This document shows, one piece after another, positions 7,566 to 17,123 of a stretch of 43,602 bases of DNA; within the stretch, counting starts at the first letter, position 1, and each line of letters opens with the position of its first letter. The translations under genes and the position numbers were made by a program. The notes under the pieces were generated by a model that was not told the DNA's origin, did no database searches, and saw nothing but the letters and a program-made list of their open reading frames with translations. Origin of the DNA: DASVEE01 sp036399695 (GTDB lineage Bacteria; Acidobacteriota; Thermoanaerobaculia; Gp7-AA8); NCBI GenBank assembly GCA_036399695.1, contig DASWMP010000140.1, forward strand, positions 1 through 43,602, read 5' to 3'.

Positions 7566-8932
7566 GCCAGCCTGACCCCACGATTCAGCCGACGCGTAAT
7601 AAAGGACGAGCGCGAGCAACCGCTGGCGACGTCCCTCCGGCTATTCAGTGGCACGAGGGGATGCTCCTCGCGCCGCAGCATTTCCAGCAGCAGGCTCTGC
7701 GAGGGGAGACGCTCCTCCATTACCACTCCGCCGCCATCGCCCCGTTCCACTGGGGCGTGAGCAAGCTGAAGATCGATTCGGCGAAGCTGGTCACCGGCGT
7801 CGTGCGCGTCGAGGAGCTCGAAGCGGTGATGCCGGACGGCCTGGTCGTCAGCCACAAAGCAGGCGAGGGGCCGGACCTCATGCTCGACCTCAGCGCGCGC
7901 AAAGAGGAGCTGAAGGCGGAGCCGCTGACCGTCCATCTGGCCGTCGCCGCACGCGGTCGGGGACCGGCCCTCGAGGAGCGCTTCAGCTTCGTCGACACCG
8001 ATTCGCTCGCCGACGAGAACACCGGCAAGGGTGAGGTGGTGCTGACGGTGATGAAGCCGAAGCTGTATCTCATCGCGGGGAACGATCCGCCGGGCAAGTA
8101 CGTAACGTTCCCGCTCGCGCAGGTCGCCTACCGCAACGAGGCCTTCCTGGAGACGAAGTTCGAGCCGCCGTGGCTCTGCGTGGCGCCCGGCTCCTCGCTG
8201 TACAACCTCTGCGTGGCTATCGCCACGCGGCTTCGTGAGAAGGCGATGTTCCTCGCCGACCAGGTGCGGGCGCCGTCGTTGGCCGCGCGCGTCCCGCAAC
8301 TGCTGGACACGAAGCAACTGATCCACTGCCTCATCGGCGAGCTGCCGGCGTTCGAGGCGGTGCTCCGGAGCGGCGTCTCGCATCCGTTCCCGCTTTACGT
8401 CGCGCTCTGCTCGCTGCTCGGCCATGTGGCGGGGCTCGGGCGTTCGCTCGTGCCGCCGTTGCTGGAGCCGTACGACCACAACGACCTCACCGCGACCTTC
8501 GACCCGGTGCGGCTGGCTATCGACCGGGCCATCGACGAAGGGGTGTCGGAGGCTTACACGTCCTATCCGTTCGTCTTCCACGAGGAGGACTTCCGCCTGT
8601 TGTTCGATCCCGACTGGTTCGCCCGTTCGCTCATTCTCGGCGTGCGGATGGCACCGGGCGCTTCCGAAGCCGATACCGAGGCGTGGGTGAAGGCGAGCCT
8701 GATCGGCAGCCGCTCGAAAATCGTCTCCCTGCGCGACCTCCGCATCCCGGGAGCCCGCCGTACGCGCATCGAGAGCGACACCGACCTCGTGCCGTCGCGC
8801 GGGGTCACGCTGTACTCGTTCCAGGCGGACGCGGAGCATGTCCTGCCGGACGAGGAGCTCGTCATCACGAATCCTGACGACCGGCGCCGCCGTCCGCAGG
8901 AGATCGTGCTTTACGTCCGCAACCGTACCTGA
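7562..8932 (+). CDS. tssK: T6SS baseplate protein TssK
   Basis: TssK (456 aa) is the baseplate subunit that joins the TssEFG-VgrG wedge to the TssLM membrane complex. The family's N-terminal signature, IQWHEGMLLAPQHFQQQ, lies at residues 28-44. The usual C-terminal segment IVLYVRNRT ends the protein. GTG 7562 is chosen as start because GAGGAG lies 5 bases upstream, while a TTG three bases earlier would be too close. It follows tssJ by 49 bases and precedes tssL by 11 bases. Confidence 0.95.
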   Translation: MSQPDPTIQPTRNKGRARATAGDVPPAIQWHEGMLLAPQHFQQQALRGETLLHYHSAAIAPFHWGVSKLKIDSAKLVTGVVRVEELEAVMPDGLVVSHKAGEGPDLMLDLSARKEELKAEPLTVHLAVAARGRGPALEERFSFVDTDSLADENTGKGEVVLTVMKPKLYLIAGNDPPGKYVTFPLAQVAYRNEAFLETKFEPPWLCVAPGSSLYNLCVAIATRLREKAMFLADQVRAPSLAARVPQLLDTKQLIHCLIGELPAFEAVLRSGVSHPFPLYVALCSLLGHVAGLGRSLVPPLLEPYDHNDLTATFDPVRLAIDRAIDEGVSEAYTSYPFVFHEEDFRLLFDPDWFARSLILGVRMAPGASEADTEAWVKASLIGSRSKIVSLRDLRIPGARRTRIESDTDLVPSRGVTLYSFQADAEHVLPDEELVITNPDDRRRRPQEIVLYVRNRT

Positions 8933-8943
8933 GGGATCGCTGC

Positions 8944-9735
8944 ATGTTCCTGATCGAGAAGTTCCAGCAGTTCTACGCCGAGGTGCTGCGCATGAAGGCG
9001 CAGGTATCGGAGGGAGGCTGGGCGTTCGAGAGCGACGCCGCCGCGGTGGAGTCGCGTCTCACGGCCAACTCGGCCGGGACGGTGTTCCGGCGGCTGCTGT
9101 CGGTGCTGCAGCGTCAGGCGGAGGAAGCAGGCCGCAATGGCGGCGACGTGGCGCTGGCGATCTATCGCCGCGCGCAGTACGCCATGGCCGCTCTGGCCGA
9201 CGAGATCTTCCTCAACCTCGACTGGCAGGGGAAGGAGCTGTGGCGCTCGACGCTGCTCGAGTCGCGGGTGTTCGCGTCGCATCACGCCGGCGAGGAGCTG
9301 TTCTCCCGCATCGAAGAACTGCTGCACGACCACGACGCTTCACAGGCGGAGCTCGCACGCGTCTACCTGATGGTGCTCGCGCTCGGATTCCAGGGGAAGT
9401 ACCGCGGGAAGCCCGACGCCGAAGAAGAGATCGCCGTGATCCGCCATCGTCTGCACCGCTTCATCTTCGGCCGCGATCCGCAGGCCGTTCGCGGCGCCGA
9501 GCATCTCGTGCCGCAGGCTTACCTGTCGGTGATCGACCGCCGCCCCGCGCAACTGGCGCACATGAAGCCGTGGCTCTGGGCCGTGGCCGCCGTGCTCGTG
9601 CTCTGGCTCGGCCTGTCGCACCTGTTGTGGCGGTCGACGACCAACGACCTGACGCCGCTCGTCGACGAGATCCTGGCCGCGCCGGCATCCCCGGCCGATG
9701 AGGTCAGTCCCGCCGCCGTGCGAGGTGACGTTTGA
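8944..9735 (+). CDS. tssL: T6SS inner-membrane protein TssL (DotU family)
   Basis: TssL (263 aa) is an inner-membrane component with a cytoplasmic helical domain that contacts TssK. The DotU-type segment LAIYRRAQYAMAALADEIF (about residues 74-92) and LALGFQGKYRG (about 142-152) are clear. A single transmembrane helix lies near residues 210-230 (WLWAVAAVLVLWLGLSHLLW), followed by a short periplasmic tail. There is no C-terminal OmpA-like peptidoglycan-binding domain, so wall anchoring must come from another protein. The stop overlaps the tssM TTG start (TTGA). Confidence 0.93.
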   Translation: MFLIEKFQQFYAEVLRMKAQVSEGGWAFESDAAAVESRLTANSAGTVFRRLLSVLQRQAEEAGRNGGDVALAIYRRAQYAMAALADEIFLNLDWQGKELWRSTLLESRVFASHHAGEELFSRIEELLHDHDASQAELARVYLMVLALGFQGKYRGKPDAEEEIAVIRHRLHRFIFGRDPQAVRGAEHLVPQAYLSVIDRRPAQLAHMKPWLWAVAAVLVLWLGLSHLLWRSTTNDLTPLVDEILAAPASPADEVSPAAVRGDV

Positions 9736-12700
9736 GCGCGACCTGGTGGCCATATGCACTGGCCGGCGTGCTGCTGCTCGCGCTGCTGGTGCTGGTCCTC
9801 CTGGTGATCCTGCTCAAGCGGTCGGCGAAAGCCTCACAGTATCCGGAGCCGGGCGATGAGCTCGATGCGGAGCCGCAGGCGCTCGAAGAAGAAGAGGAAG
9901 CCCCGGCGAGCGGCGACCTTGGGCTCGTGGCGACGTTGCCGATGGCCTTCCGCCGTGCGAAGAAGCTGCTCACGCGCAGCGCCGCGGGCGACCGTTACGG
10001 CGTCCCCTTCTTCCTGCTGCTCGGGACCGAGAAGTCGCGCGATGCCGATCTCCTCACCACCATCGGCGGCGATCTGCCGTTCGGCGGGCCGGCCGATCTC
10101 GGGATGTCGCTCGGCAAGGGACGCGGGTTCTACTTCTTCGACCGTGGGGTCGTGCTCGACGTCGCCGGGGAGCACATCCTGCGCGCCGACGGCCGGTCGA
10201 ACGACGAGCTCGGATGGCGCGCGGTGCTGCACCTGCTGCAGAAGATCCGCCCCAAGCGCCCGGTCGACGGCGTGATCCTGACGATCGCGGCGTCGGAGCT
10301 GCTCGAAGCCTCGACGAACGAGCAGGCGCGCAGCGACCTTGCCTCGCGCTACAGCCGCGTCTACCGGAAGCTCACCGACGTCCAGCAGCGGCTGGGCTTC
10401 CGGCTGCCGCTCTACATCGTCCTCACCGGGTGCGACAAACTCACCGGCTTCAGCAGCCTCTGCTCGAGCCTCTCGCCGCGGGCGAGGAAAGAGATCGTCG
10501 GCTGGTCCAGCCCTTATAACGTGGACGCGTCCTGGCGCGGTGAGTGGGTGGACGAGGCGTTCACCGCGCTCTGCCGCCGCCTCGCCGATCTGCAGCTCGA
10601 GGTTTTCACCGCCGGTACCGCGAAAGCCGAAGATCTCCTCCGTCTGCCGGCCGAAGTGGCGGCGATGAAGGACCCGTTGCGCACGGTCTCGGACCACCTC
10701 TTCCGTTCCAGTGCTTACGCGGAGCCGATGATCGTCCGCGGCATCTACCTGTCGGGACGGCAGGAGGAGGAGTCGACGTTCGTGCTCGATCTCCTCGAAG
10801 CGAAGATCTTTCCGGAGTGGGGCGTCGGCTCGCCGCCGAACCGCATCCTGCACGCGCGCGATCGTTCGATCCGCCAGGTGCAGATCGGGACCGTGGCGCT
10901 GGCGGCGGTCCTCGGCGTCGGTCTGATCTACGCCAAGATGCAGCTCGACCACGAGCGGAAGATCATCAAGCCGTTCCTCGACAGTACGCTCCACCACCTG
11001 ACCCAGGCCCGGAAGTCTCACGACGGCCTGTCGGACGTGCAGTTGCAGCGCGGCGCCGTCGATCTGCTCGGCGGCATGACAGCCATCAATTTCGGCCGCA
11101 TCGGCTCGCCGTTCGTGCCGAGCTCCTGGCTGTCGTCGTTCGACGAGCAGGTGGACCTCGCCACGGCGCAGGCTTTCAACGAGATCATCCTCAAGGCCAT
11201 CCGTCTCGAGCTGGAAGAAGACGTCCGCGCCGCCCTGGCCGCGGCCGAGCCGATGCAGATCGTGCCGGCGAACACGGTCGTCGATCCGAACGCGCTGCCC
11301 CGGGTCACCGCCGTCGAGGAGATGCCGGAGTTCCGCGCGCTGCAGCAGCTCGTGCAGAAGCTCCGGACCATCGAGCAGCAGGGGCAGATGTTCAACAGCC
11401 TCTCGGCGACCGGCAACCTGAAGGACCTGGCGAAGCTCGTCGAGATCGCCTTCGGGCATCAGTTGCCCGATCACTTCTTCGGGAACGCCCACCTCTATCA
11501 GCGCGCGCTGCGCGGCGCGAGCTACGCACCGCTCGATCCGACGCGCTTCCGTCCCGCCGCCGCCGCGCGCGCCGAAGCACTCGGCCGCAGCTTCTTCGGC
11601 AGCCTCTATGGCCGCAGCGCGTTCAGCGCCCGCCTGCAGCACCTCGCGAGCGGACTGCAGCAGGTCCAGTGGCAGTGGAACACGGCCGGGCAGGCCGATA
11701 CGTACGTCAATCTCGTCAGCGGCATGCGGGACGTCGAGACGACGCTGGCCATGCCGGACGTGGAGTGGGCGTTCCGTCACGACTTCAACCTCGGGCAGCA
11801 GTTCAACACGATGCTGCTCGACATCGAGCGCTCCGCCTTCCTCGGGCCGGAGCTGGCCGCGGCGATGCGCACGGTCGGCACGTCCGGGCTCGCGGAGTAC
11901 CAGCGCGCCCTCGCTTCGGCCGGCTCGCCCGTCACCGGCCCGCTGCTGAACGTCGTCGACGGCCGCCCGCAGATGCAGCTCTCGAATGACACGCTGATGC
12001 TGAAGTCGGCGCTGGAGACGTTCCTCGGGCAGGGCTTCGTGAACGCCGAACAGGGAGCGGGGGAAGCGCATCGCGCCGTACGCGCCGACGTCCCGCCGGG
12101 CTACCGCCTCGGCTGGGATCCGCTGCGCCTCGAACAGGCCGAGGCGGTGGCGCAGGCGTACGACCGCTTCAAGTCGCGCACGCTCGATCTCTTCCCGCCC
12201 GACCTGCAGATCCCGATCGATCAGGTTGCACGGCGGCGCGCGCAGACCCGCATGACGTCGCTCCTCGCCGAGGCGCAGCAGTACCAGCCGGTGCAGCTCG
12301 CGACGAACAGCGAGAGCGACCTGCGCAACGACGTCGCCGGCTTCGTCGCCTCGTCGCAGCCGCTCAAGCAGAACCTGGAGACCTTCTCGAAGCTGCGCTT
12401 CAACGGACACCAGAACGCGTCGGCGGCCATGACCGCCGAGGCTTACCGGCTGCTGGAAGATGTGGACCGGCTGCTGACGACCGAGCAGCCGTACCGGCCG
12501 CGCAGCGGCAACTTCAACTGGTGGAGCGGCTCGGCCTCGCCTTCGCCCGCGGCGTGGGGAGTCGGTGATCCGGCGGAGGTGGGCGCGTACCTCGACACGA
12601 CGCGGGCCCGCGTGGCGCTGCTCGCGCGCAGCTACGCGCAGCCGCTGCTGAACTGGATTTCGAAAGCAGGCACGGACGGACGTCCGGAGATCGAGGCGCT

Positions 12701-13751
12701 CGCCGGGAAGTGGCAGGGCATCCTCGACGACCTGCGCGATTACGACGCCAAGAAGCCGGGCAACGCCATCGCGGTGCTCGAGGACTACGTCACGGCGTCG
12801 ATGCCGAAGGTGGCGATGGCGAGCTGTTCGTCGGCGTCGCTGCCGGCGTCGTACCGCCCGCGCGCCGGTTTCTACGCCACGACGGTGCAGCAGCTCTCGT
12901 CGCAACTGTCGGGACGCTGTTACCTCCTGGCCAGCAAGAACGTGCTGAAGACGTACGACGACCTGGCGCGCTATTTCAACCAGCGGCTGTCGGGACGTTA
13001 TCCCTTCTCGAACGAGCCGCCCCGTGCGAACGAGGCCGAAGCCGATCCGGACGACGTGCGCGCCTTCTTCCGCCAGTACGACGATACGAAGCGCATCCTC
13101 GCCGCGATCCCGCACGAGAGCGAACTCGGCACGACGCTGGCCTCGGCACGGGAGTTCGTCAAACAGATGGACGAGGTGCGCGTCTTCTTCGCCCCTTTCC
13201 TCGACGCGGCGAAGCCGGAGCGTGCGCCTTCGTACGACATCGAGGCGACGTTCCGTGTGCTGCGCGAACGGGAGATCGACGGCAACCAGATCATCGGCTG
13301 GACGCTGCGCGTCGGCGACGAGTCGATCACGAACCGCGACAAGACGGCCAAGCTGCGCTGGTCGCCCGGCGAGCCGGTGCGCCTGACGATGCGCTGGGCC
13401 ACGAACGCCCCGCGCATCCCGGTGGTCCCGCCGACCGGCCGCGGCATCTCGGTGCGCGACCGCTCCCTGGTCTACGAATACACGAACCGCTGGTCGCTCA
13501 TCTCCGCGCTCACGGACAACCGCGCTTCGCGCGAAGAGCTCCCGCAGCACGACGACGTGGACCCCGTGACGCTGTCGTTCGCCGTGTTCACCCAGGCGGC
13601 CGCGGGCGGTCCGGTCGACGAAACGCCGGCGCGCGTGTTCGTGAGGCTGGCGCTGCTGGCGCCGGGCACGACCCAGACGCTGGACGTGCCCTCACGCTTC
13701 CCCACCCGCGCCCCGCGCATCGACAACCAGGTCGCGGAGGAGGCGCCATGA
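9732..13751 (+). CDS. tssM: T6SS inner-membrane protein TssM (IcmF family), degenerate P-loop
   Basis: TssM (1339 aa) is the large IcmF-type protein that spans the inner membrane and reaches TssJ through its periplasmic domain. One hydrophobic helix lies at residues 5-28 and a second near 380-403 (QIGTVALAAVLGVGLIYAKM); a long periplasmic region follows to the end. Where typical members have a Walker A motif after PWYVLLG, this protein reads PFFLLLGTEKSRDADLL (about residues 91-107): the GxGKT residues are replaced, so nucleotide binding is doubtful. TTG 9732 is chosen as start because it overlaps the tssL stop. The stop overlaps an ATG opening a 44-codon frame toward tssA. Confidence 0.94.
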   Translation: MSATWWPYALAGVLLLALLVLVLLVILLKRSAKASQYPEPGDELDAEPQALEEEEEAPASGDLGLVATLPMAFRRAKKLLTRSAAGDRYGVPFFLLLGTEKSRDADLLTTIGGDLPFGGPADLGMSLGKGRGFYFFDRGVVLDVAGEHILRADGRSNDELGWRAVLHLLQKIRPKRPVDGVILTIAASELLEASTNEQARSDLASRYSRVYRKLTDVQQRLGFRLPLYIVLTGCDKLTGFSSLCSSLSPRARKEIVGWSSPYNVDASWRGEWVDEAFTALCRRLADLQLEVFTAGTAKAEDLLRLPAEVAAMKDPLRTVSDHLFRSSAYAEPMIVRGIYLSGRQEEESTFVLDLLEAKIFPEWGVGSPPNRILHARDRSIRQVQIGTVALAAVLGVGLIYAKMQLDHERKIIKPFLDSTLHHLTQARKSHDGLSDVQLQRGAVDLLGGMTAINFGRIGSPFVPSSWLSSFDEQVDLATAQAFNEIILKAIRLELEEDVRAALAAAEPMQIVPANTVVDPNALPRVTAVEEMPEFRALQQLVQKLRTIEQQGQMFNSLSATGNLKDLAKLVEIAFGHQLPDHFFGNAHLYQRALRGASYAPLDPTRFRPAAAARAEALGRSFFGSLYGRSAFSARLQHLASGLQQVQWQWNTAGQADTYVNLVSGMRDVETTLAMPDVEWAFRHDFNLGQQFNTMLLDIERSAFLGPELAAAMRTVGTSGLAEYQRALASAGSPVTGPLLNVVDGRPQMQLSNDTLMLKSALETFLGQGFVNAEQGAGEAHRAVRADVPPGYRLGWDPLRLEQAEAVAQAYDRFKSRTLDLFPPDLQIPIDQVARRRAQTRMTSLLAEAQQYQPVQLATNSESDLRNDVAGFVASSQPLKQNLETFSKLRFNGHQNASAAMTAEAYRLLEDVDRLLTTEQPYRPRSGNFNWWSGSASPSPAAWGVGDPAEVGAYLDTTRARVALLARSYAQPLLNWISKAGTDGRPEIEALAGKWQGILDDLRDYDAKKPGNAIAVLEDYVTASMPKVAMASCSSASLPASYRPRAGFYATTVQQLSSQLSGRCYLLASKNVLKTYDDLARYFNQRLSGRYPFSNEPPRANEAEADPDDVRAFFRQYDDTKRILAAIPHESELGTTLASAREFVKQMDEVRVFFAPFLDAAKPERAPSYDIEATFRVLREREIDGNQIIGWTLRVGDESITNRDKTAKLRWSPGEPVRLTMRWATNAPRIPVVPPTGRGISVRDRSLVYEYTNRWSLISALTDNRASREELPQHDDVDPVTLSFAVFTQAAAGGPVDETPARVFVRLALLAPGTTQTLDVPSRFPTRAPRIDNQVAEEAP

Positions 13752-13882
13752 CGAGCTTTCGAGCGCCGGCAGCCAGCCGGCGGTTTTCGATTCCTGGTTT
13801 TGGTTCGACCAACAACCGAAAACCAAAAACCAACAACGGTTCCCCCATCTCTCCCCCAGGTCCGAACAAAAATGATCGTTGA
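13748..13882 (+). other. Bridging ORF between tssM and tssA (44 codons) across a hairpin element
   Basis: ATG 13748 overlaps the tssM stop (ATGA). The frame is open through the palindromes at 13765-13837 and stops at 13882, just inside tssA, whose ATG is 13872. The encoded peptide is low-complexity and basic. tssA has no good Shine-Dalgarno sequence, so re-initiation after this frame is a plausible way to translate it. This is inferred from reading frames only. Confidence 0.4.
13765..13837. repeat. REP-like palindrome plus heptamer hairpin (tssM-tssA junction)
   Basis: GCCGGC-AGCCA-GCCGGC at 13765-13781 is a perfect hairpin like those at 33204-33326. Directly after it, a GGTTTTCG/GGTTTTGG series (13782-13806) faces its inverted copies CGAAAACC and AACCAAAAACC (13817-13831). 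The second part has the same sequence theme as the inner arms at the tssG-tssH junction. Confidence 0.65.
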
Positions 13883-14939
13883 ATTCGAAAAGCTCACCGC
13901 ACCGATCGCACCGGAGAAACCGGCGGGGGAGTCGTTGCGATTTGACGCCGTCTACGACGACGTCAAGCGTCTGCGCACCGAGGACGACGCCACGCTGCCG
14001 CAGGGCGTCTGGCAGCGGGAGCTCAAGCGCGCCGACTGGCCGTCCGTGGCGCAGCTCTGCTCCGACGCGCTCGAGAAGCGCAGCAAGGACCTGCAGCTCG
14101 CCGCCTGGCTCACCGAGGCCTGGATTCACCTGCACGGGTTCTTCGGCCTGGCCAGCGGCTTGCGGGTCATGAGCCGGCTGTGCAAGGAGTACTGGGACGA
14201 CATGTATCCGGTGCTCGACGACGGCAGCGCCGACGCGCGCCTCGCGCCGGTCCTCTGGGTCATCGACAAGATGGTCCTGCCGCTCAAGACCGTCCCGATC
14301 ACGGCGCCGACGGGGGAAGACACGCTCGCGTATGGCTGGAAGGCGTGGGAGTCCGGGCAGTACCTGGCGAAGCTCGCCAAGAGCGATCCGAAAGCGGCGC
14401 AGGCAGCGCAGGACCGCGGCATGGTGCCGCAGGCGAAGTTCATGGTCAGCATCTCGCTCACGCCGTCGCAGTGGTTCGCGTCGCTCGTGACCGAGCTGGC
14501 CGATTGCTCCACTGCCGTCGACGAGCTCGATGGCGTCCTCACGGAGCGCTGCGGCGAAACGACCGCCCCGAGCTTCGCGCCGCTGCGTACGCCGCTGACG
14601 GCCATGCAGGGCTTCGTCTCGAGGCTCGTCGCAGAGCGCGTCGACGCCGGTGACCTCCCGATGGCCACGCTGCCGGCCGGCACCGTCACGGAAGACGAAG
14701 CCGCGCCGTTCCTGCAGGCACCGCAGCAGGAGCCGGTGACGGGCCGCGCCGAGGCTTATCAGAAATTACGTGAAGCATCGGAGTACCTGATGCGTACCGA
14801 GCCCCACAGCCCGGTGCCGTATCTCGTCCGCCGGGCGATCTCGTGGGGAAACATGAGCCTCGCGGAAGTCCTCGAGGAACTGCTCCAGAAGAACGCCGAT
14901 CTCCCCACCATCTACACGCTGCTGGGGATCAGGAAGTGA
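13872..14939 (+). CDS. tssA: T6SS protein TssA (ImpA family)
   Basis: TssA (355 aa) starts tail-tube/sheath polymerisation from the baseplate. The ImpA-type N-terminal domain is visible: LRFDAVYDDVKRLR near residue 20, then DLQLAAWLTEAW and LHGFFGLASGLRVM around residues 75-100. The C-terminus carries the motif EPHSPVPYLVRRAISWG (about residues 315-331), typical of the short TssA form. ATG 13872 matches the family N-terminus; extending to 13800 would add unrelated low-complexity residues from the hairpin element. There is no strong Shine-Dalgarno site. A 30-base-arm hairpin separates it from tssB. Confidence 0.92.
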   Translation: MIVEFEKLTAPIAPEKPAGESLRFDAVYDDVKRLRTEDDATLPQGVWQRELKRADWPSVAQLCSDALEKRSKDLQLAAWLTEAWIHLHGFFGLASGLRVMSRLCKEYWDDMYPVLDDGSADARLAPVLWVIDKMVLPLKTVPITAPTGEDTLAYGWKAWESGQYLAKLAKSDPKAAQAAQDRGMVPQAKFMVSISLTPSQWFASLVTELADCSTAVDELDGVLTERCGETTAPSFAPLRTPLTAMQGFVSRLVAERVDAGDLPMATLPAGTVTEDEAAPFLQAPQQEPVTGRAEAYQKLREASEYLMRTEPHSPVPYLVRRAISWGNMSLAEVLEELLQKNADLPTIYTLLGIRK

Positions 14940-14951
14940 GTACTGAGATGT

Positions 14952-15037
14952 AGTTGGCAGTTGGCAGTTGGCAGTCGGCAGTGGAAAGAAGCGGGGGCCG
15001 CCAGCTCCTGCCAACCGCCAACTGCCAACCGCCAACT
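14952..15037. repeat. Heptamer inverted repeat, 30-nt arms (tssA-tssB junction)
   Basis: The left arm (14952-14981) is a tandem run of the 7-mer AGTTGGC. The right arm (15008-15037) is its inverted counterpart, built of GCCAACT/GCCAACC units. About 27 of 30 positions pair, leaving a loop of about 26 bases. The hairpin lies between the tssA stop and the strong tssB ribosome-binding site AAGGAGG at 15061. It has no U-tract, so it is not a classical terminator. Confidence 0.8.
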
Positions 15038-15072
15038 CAAGAGAGACGCCCTAACCACCCAAGGAGGCAGAG

Positions 15073-15573
15073 ATGAGTGAGAGTACACAAAAGAAGTTGA
15101 CCCGCATCCGCCCGCCCCGCGTGCAGATCTCGTACGACGTCGAGACCGGCGGAGCGATCGAAAAGAAAGAGCTGCCGCTCATCGTCGGCGTCATGGCCGA
15201 TCTGGCCGGCAAGCCGGAGAAGCCGCTGGCGCCGATCAAGGCCCGCAAGTTCGTCGAGATTGACCGCGACAACTTCAATGACGTCATGGCGTCGATCTCG
15301 CCGCGCCTGGCGTTCCCGATCGACAACAAGCTGCAGAACGACGACAGCAAGCTGCAGGTCGAGCTCCGTTTCAAGAAGATCGACGACCTCCGTCCCGAAG
15401 CCCTCGTCCAGCAGGTCGAGCCGCTCCGGAAGCTGTTCGAAGCGCGCCAGCGTCTGAACGACCTGCTGGCCAAGCTCGACGGCAACGACGACCTCGACGC
15501 TCTCCTCCAGGAGATTGCCAACAACACCGACAAGCAGCAGAACATCAAGAAGGCCGTGGAAGGAGCGAACTAA
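15073..15573 (+). CDS. tssB: T6SS contractile sheath small subunit TssB
   Basis: TssB (166 aa) pairs with TssC to form the contractile sheath. The N-terminal family signature is present: RPPRVQISYDVETGG (residues 13-27) and the LPLIVGVMADLAG strand, followed by the FVEIDRDNF segment near residue 60. ATG 15073 is preceded by AAGGAGG at good spacing, one of the best ribosome-binding sites in the operon and fitting for a protein needed in hundreds of copies. Only one base separates its stop from the tssC start. Confidence 0.96.
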   Translation: MSESTQKKLTRIRPPRVQISYDVETGGAIEKKELPLIVGVMADLAGKPEKPLAPIKARKFVEIDRDNFNDVMASISPRLAFPIDNKLQNDDSKLQVELRFKKIDDLRPEALVQQVEPLRKLFEARQRLNDLLAKLDGNDDLDALLQEIANNTDKQQNIKKAVEGAN

Positions 15574-15574
15574 G

Positions 15575-17092
15575 ATGGCGAAAGAACCAACTCCCGCCCC
15601 CGAAGCAAAGCCGGCAGCCGCAGCCGTCACGGAAACGGCTACCGCCACCGCCACCGAAGGCTCGCTGCTCGACCAGATCATCACGCGCGGCAAGCTGGCG
15701 CGTGACGAGGACCAGAAGGTCCGCGCGAAGGACCTCGTCGCCGAGTTCGTCCACCAGATCCTCGACGAAGGCATGACGATCAGCCGCGACACCATGACGA
15801 TGATCCAGGCGCAGATCGCCCGGATCGACGAGTTGATCAGCAATCAGCTCAACGAGGTCCTGCACAACGCCGAGTTCCAGAAGCTCGAGGCGTCGTGGCG
15901 CGGCCTGCACTACTTCGTCATGAACACCGAGACGTCCACCCGTCTCAAGATCCGCCTCCTGCCGATCTCCAAGGCGGAGCTCTTCAAGGACCTCGACCAG
16001 GCGGTCGAGTTCGACCAGAGCGCGATCTTCAAGAAGGTCTACGAAGAGGAATACGGCACGTTCGGCGGTAACCCGTACAGCCTCCTGATCGGCGACTTCG
16101 AGTTCGGCCGCAATGCGCAGGACATGGCCCTCATCGAGAAGATGGCCAGCGTGGCCGCGGCCGCGCACGCGCCGTTCCTCTCGGCCGCCTCGCCGAAGCT
16201 TTTCGACATGGACAGCTTCACGGACCTGGGCAACCCCCGCGACCTCGCCAAGCTCTTCGAGAGCTCGGAGCTGATCAAGTGGCGCTCGTTCCAGGCCACC
16301 GAGGACGCGCGCTACGTCACGCTGACGCTGCCGCACATCCTGCTCCGTCTCCCGTATGGCCCGGACACGGTGCCGACGGAAGACTTCAAGCTCGTCGAGG
16401 ACGTCGACGGCCGCAATCACGCGAAGTATCTCTGGGGCAACGCGGCCTACGCCCTCGGCCAGCGCATCACGAATGCGTTCGCGCTCTACGGCTGGTGCGC
16501 GGCCATCCGCGGCGTCGAAGGGGGCGGCCTCGTGCAGGGTCTGCCGACGCACACCTTCAAGACCGACGAAGGGGACGTCGCCCTCAAGTGCCCGACGGAG
16601 ATCGCCATCACCGATCGCCGCGAGAAAGAGCTCGACAACCTCGGATTCGTCTCGCTCTGCCACTGCAAAGGCCAGGACTACGCGGCCTTCTTCGGCGGCC
16701 AGACGGTGCAGAAGCCGAAGATGTACGACACCGACGCGGCCAACGCGAACGCGCGCATCTCGGCGCGTCTCCCGTACATCCTCGCGGCGGCCCGCTTCGC
16801 TCACTACCTGAAGGTCATCTGCCGCGACAAGATCGGCAGCTTCCAGACGAAGGACAGCCTGGCGCTCTACCTGAACCGCTGGATCACGACCTACGTCCTC
16901 GGCACGGACGACGCCGGCCAGGAGCTGAAGGCCCAGTATCCGCTCCGCGAGGCCCGCATCGACGTGTTCGACGTCCCGGGCAAGCCGGGGGCCTTCCGCG
17001 CCGTCGCCTTCCTCCGTCCGCATTTCCAGCTCGAAGAGCTCACCGCTTCGATCCGCCTCGTCGCGGAGCTGCCGCCGCCGGCGGCCGCCTAG
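15575..17092 (+). CDS. tssC: T6SS contractile sheath large subunit TssC
   Basis: TssC (505 aa) is the large sheath subunit. Family features include the N-terminal helical region, the segment LEASWRGLHYFVMNTETS (about residues 104-121) and the end of the conserved core RLPYILAAARFAHYLKVICRD (about 395-415). The first 35 residues are a variable Ala/Pro/Thr-rich tail, normal for this family. ATG 15575 has AAGGAG ten bases upstream, inside tssB. Hcp follows 31 bases after its stop. Confidence 0.96.
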   Translation: MAKEPTPAPEAKPAAAAVTETATATATEGSLLDQIITRGKLARDEDQKVRAKDLVAEFVHQILDEGMTISRDTMTMIQAQIARIDELISNQLNEVLHNAEFQKLEASWRGLHYFVMNTETSTRLKIRLLPISKAELFKDLDQAVEFDQSAIFKKVYEEEYGTFGGNPYSLLIGDFEFGRNAQDMALIEKMASVAAAAHAPFLSAASPKLFDMDSFTDLGNPRDLAKLFESSELIKWRSFQATEDARYVTLTLPHILLRLPYGPDTVPTEDFKLVEDVDGRNHAKYLWGNAAYALGQRITNAFALYGWCAAIRGVEGGGLVQGLPTHTFKTDEGDVALKCPTEIAITDRREKELDNLGFVSLCHCKGQDYAAFFGGQTVQKPKMYDTDAANANARISARLPYILAAARFAHYLKVICRDKIGSFQTKDSLALYLNRWITTYVLGTDDAGQELKAQYPLREARIDVFDVPGKPGAFRAVAFLRPHFQLEELTASIRLVAELPPPAAA

Positions 17093-17123
17093 TCAACGGC
17101 TGCCTGGTTAAAGGAGAACATCC

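Noticed and set aside
9834..13550. A 1238-codon open frame on the - strand opposite tssM
   Set aside because: High G+C DNA opens long antisense frames. The product is a run of Arg, Asp, His and Val with no domain, and the + strand frame is a clear TssM.
14952..15037. Intrinsic terminator between tssA and tssB
   Set aside because: The stem is long but has no U-tract, and tssB to tssH must be expressed downstream, so a true terminator here is unlikely.
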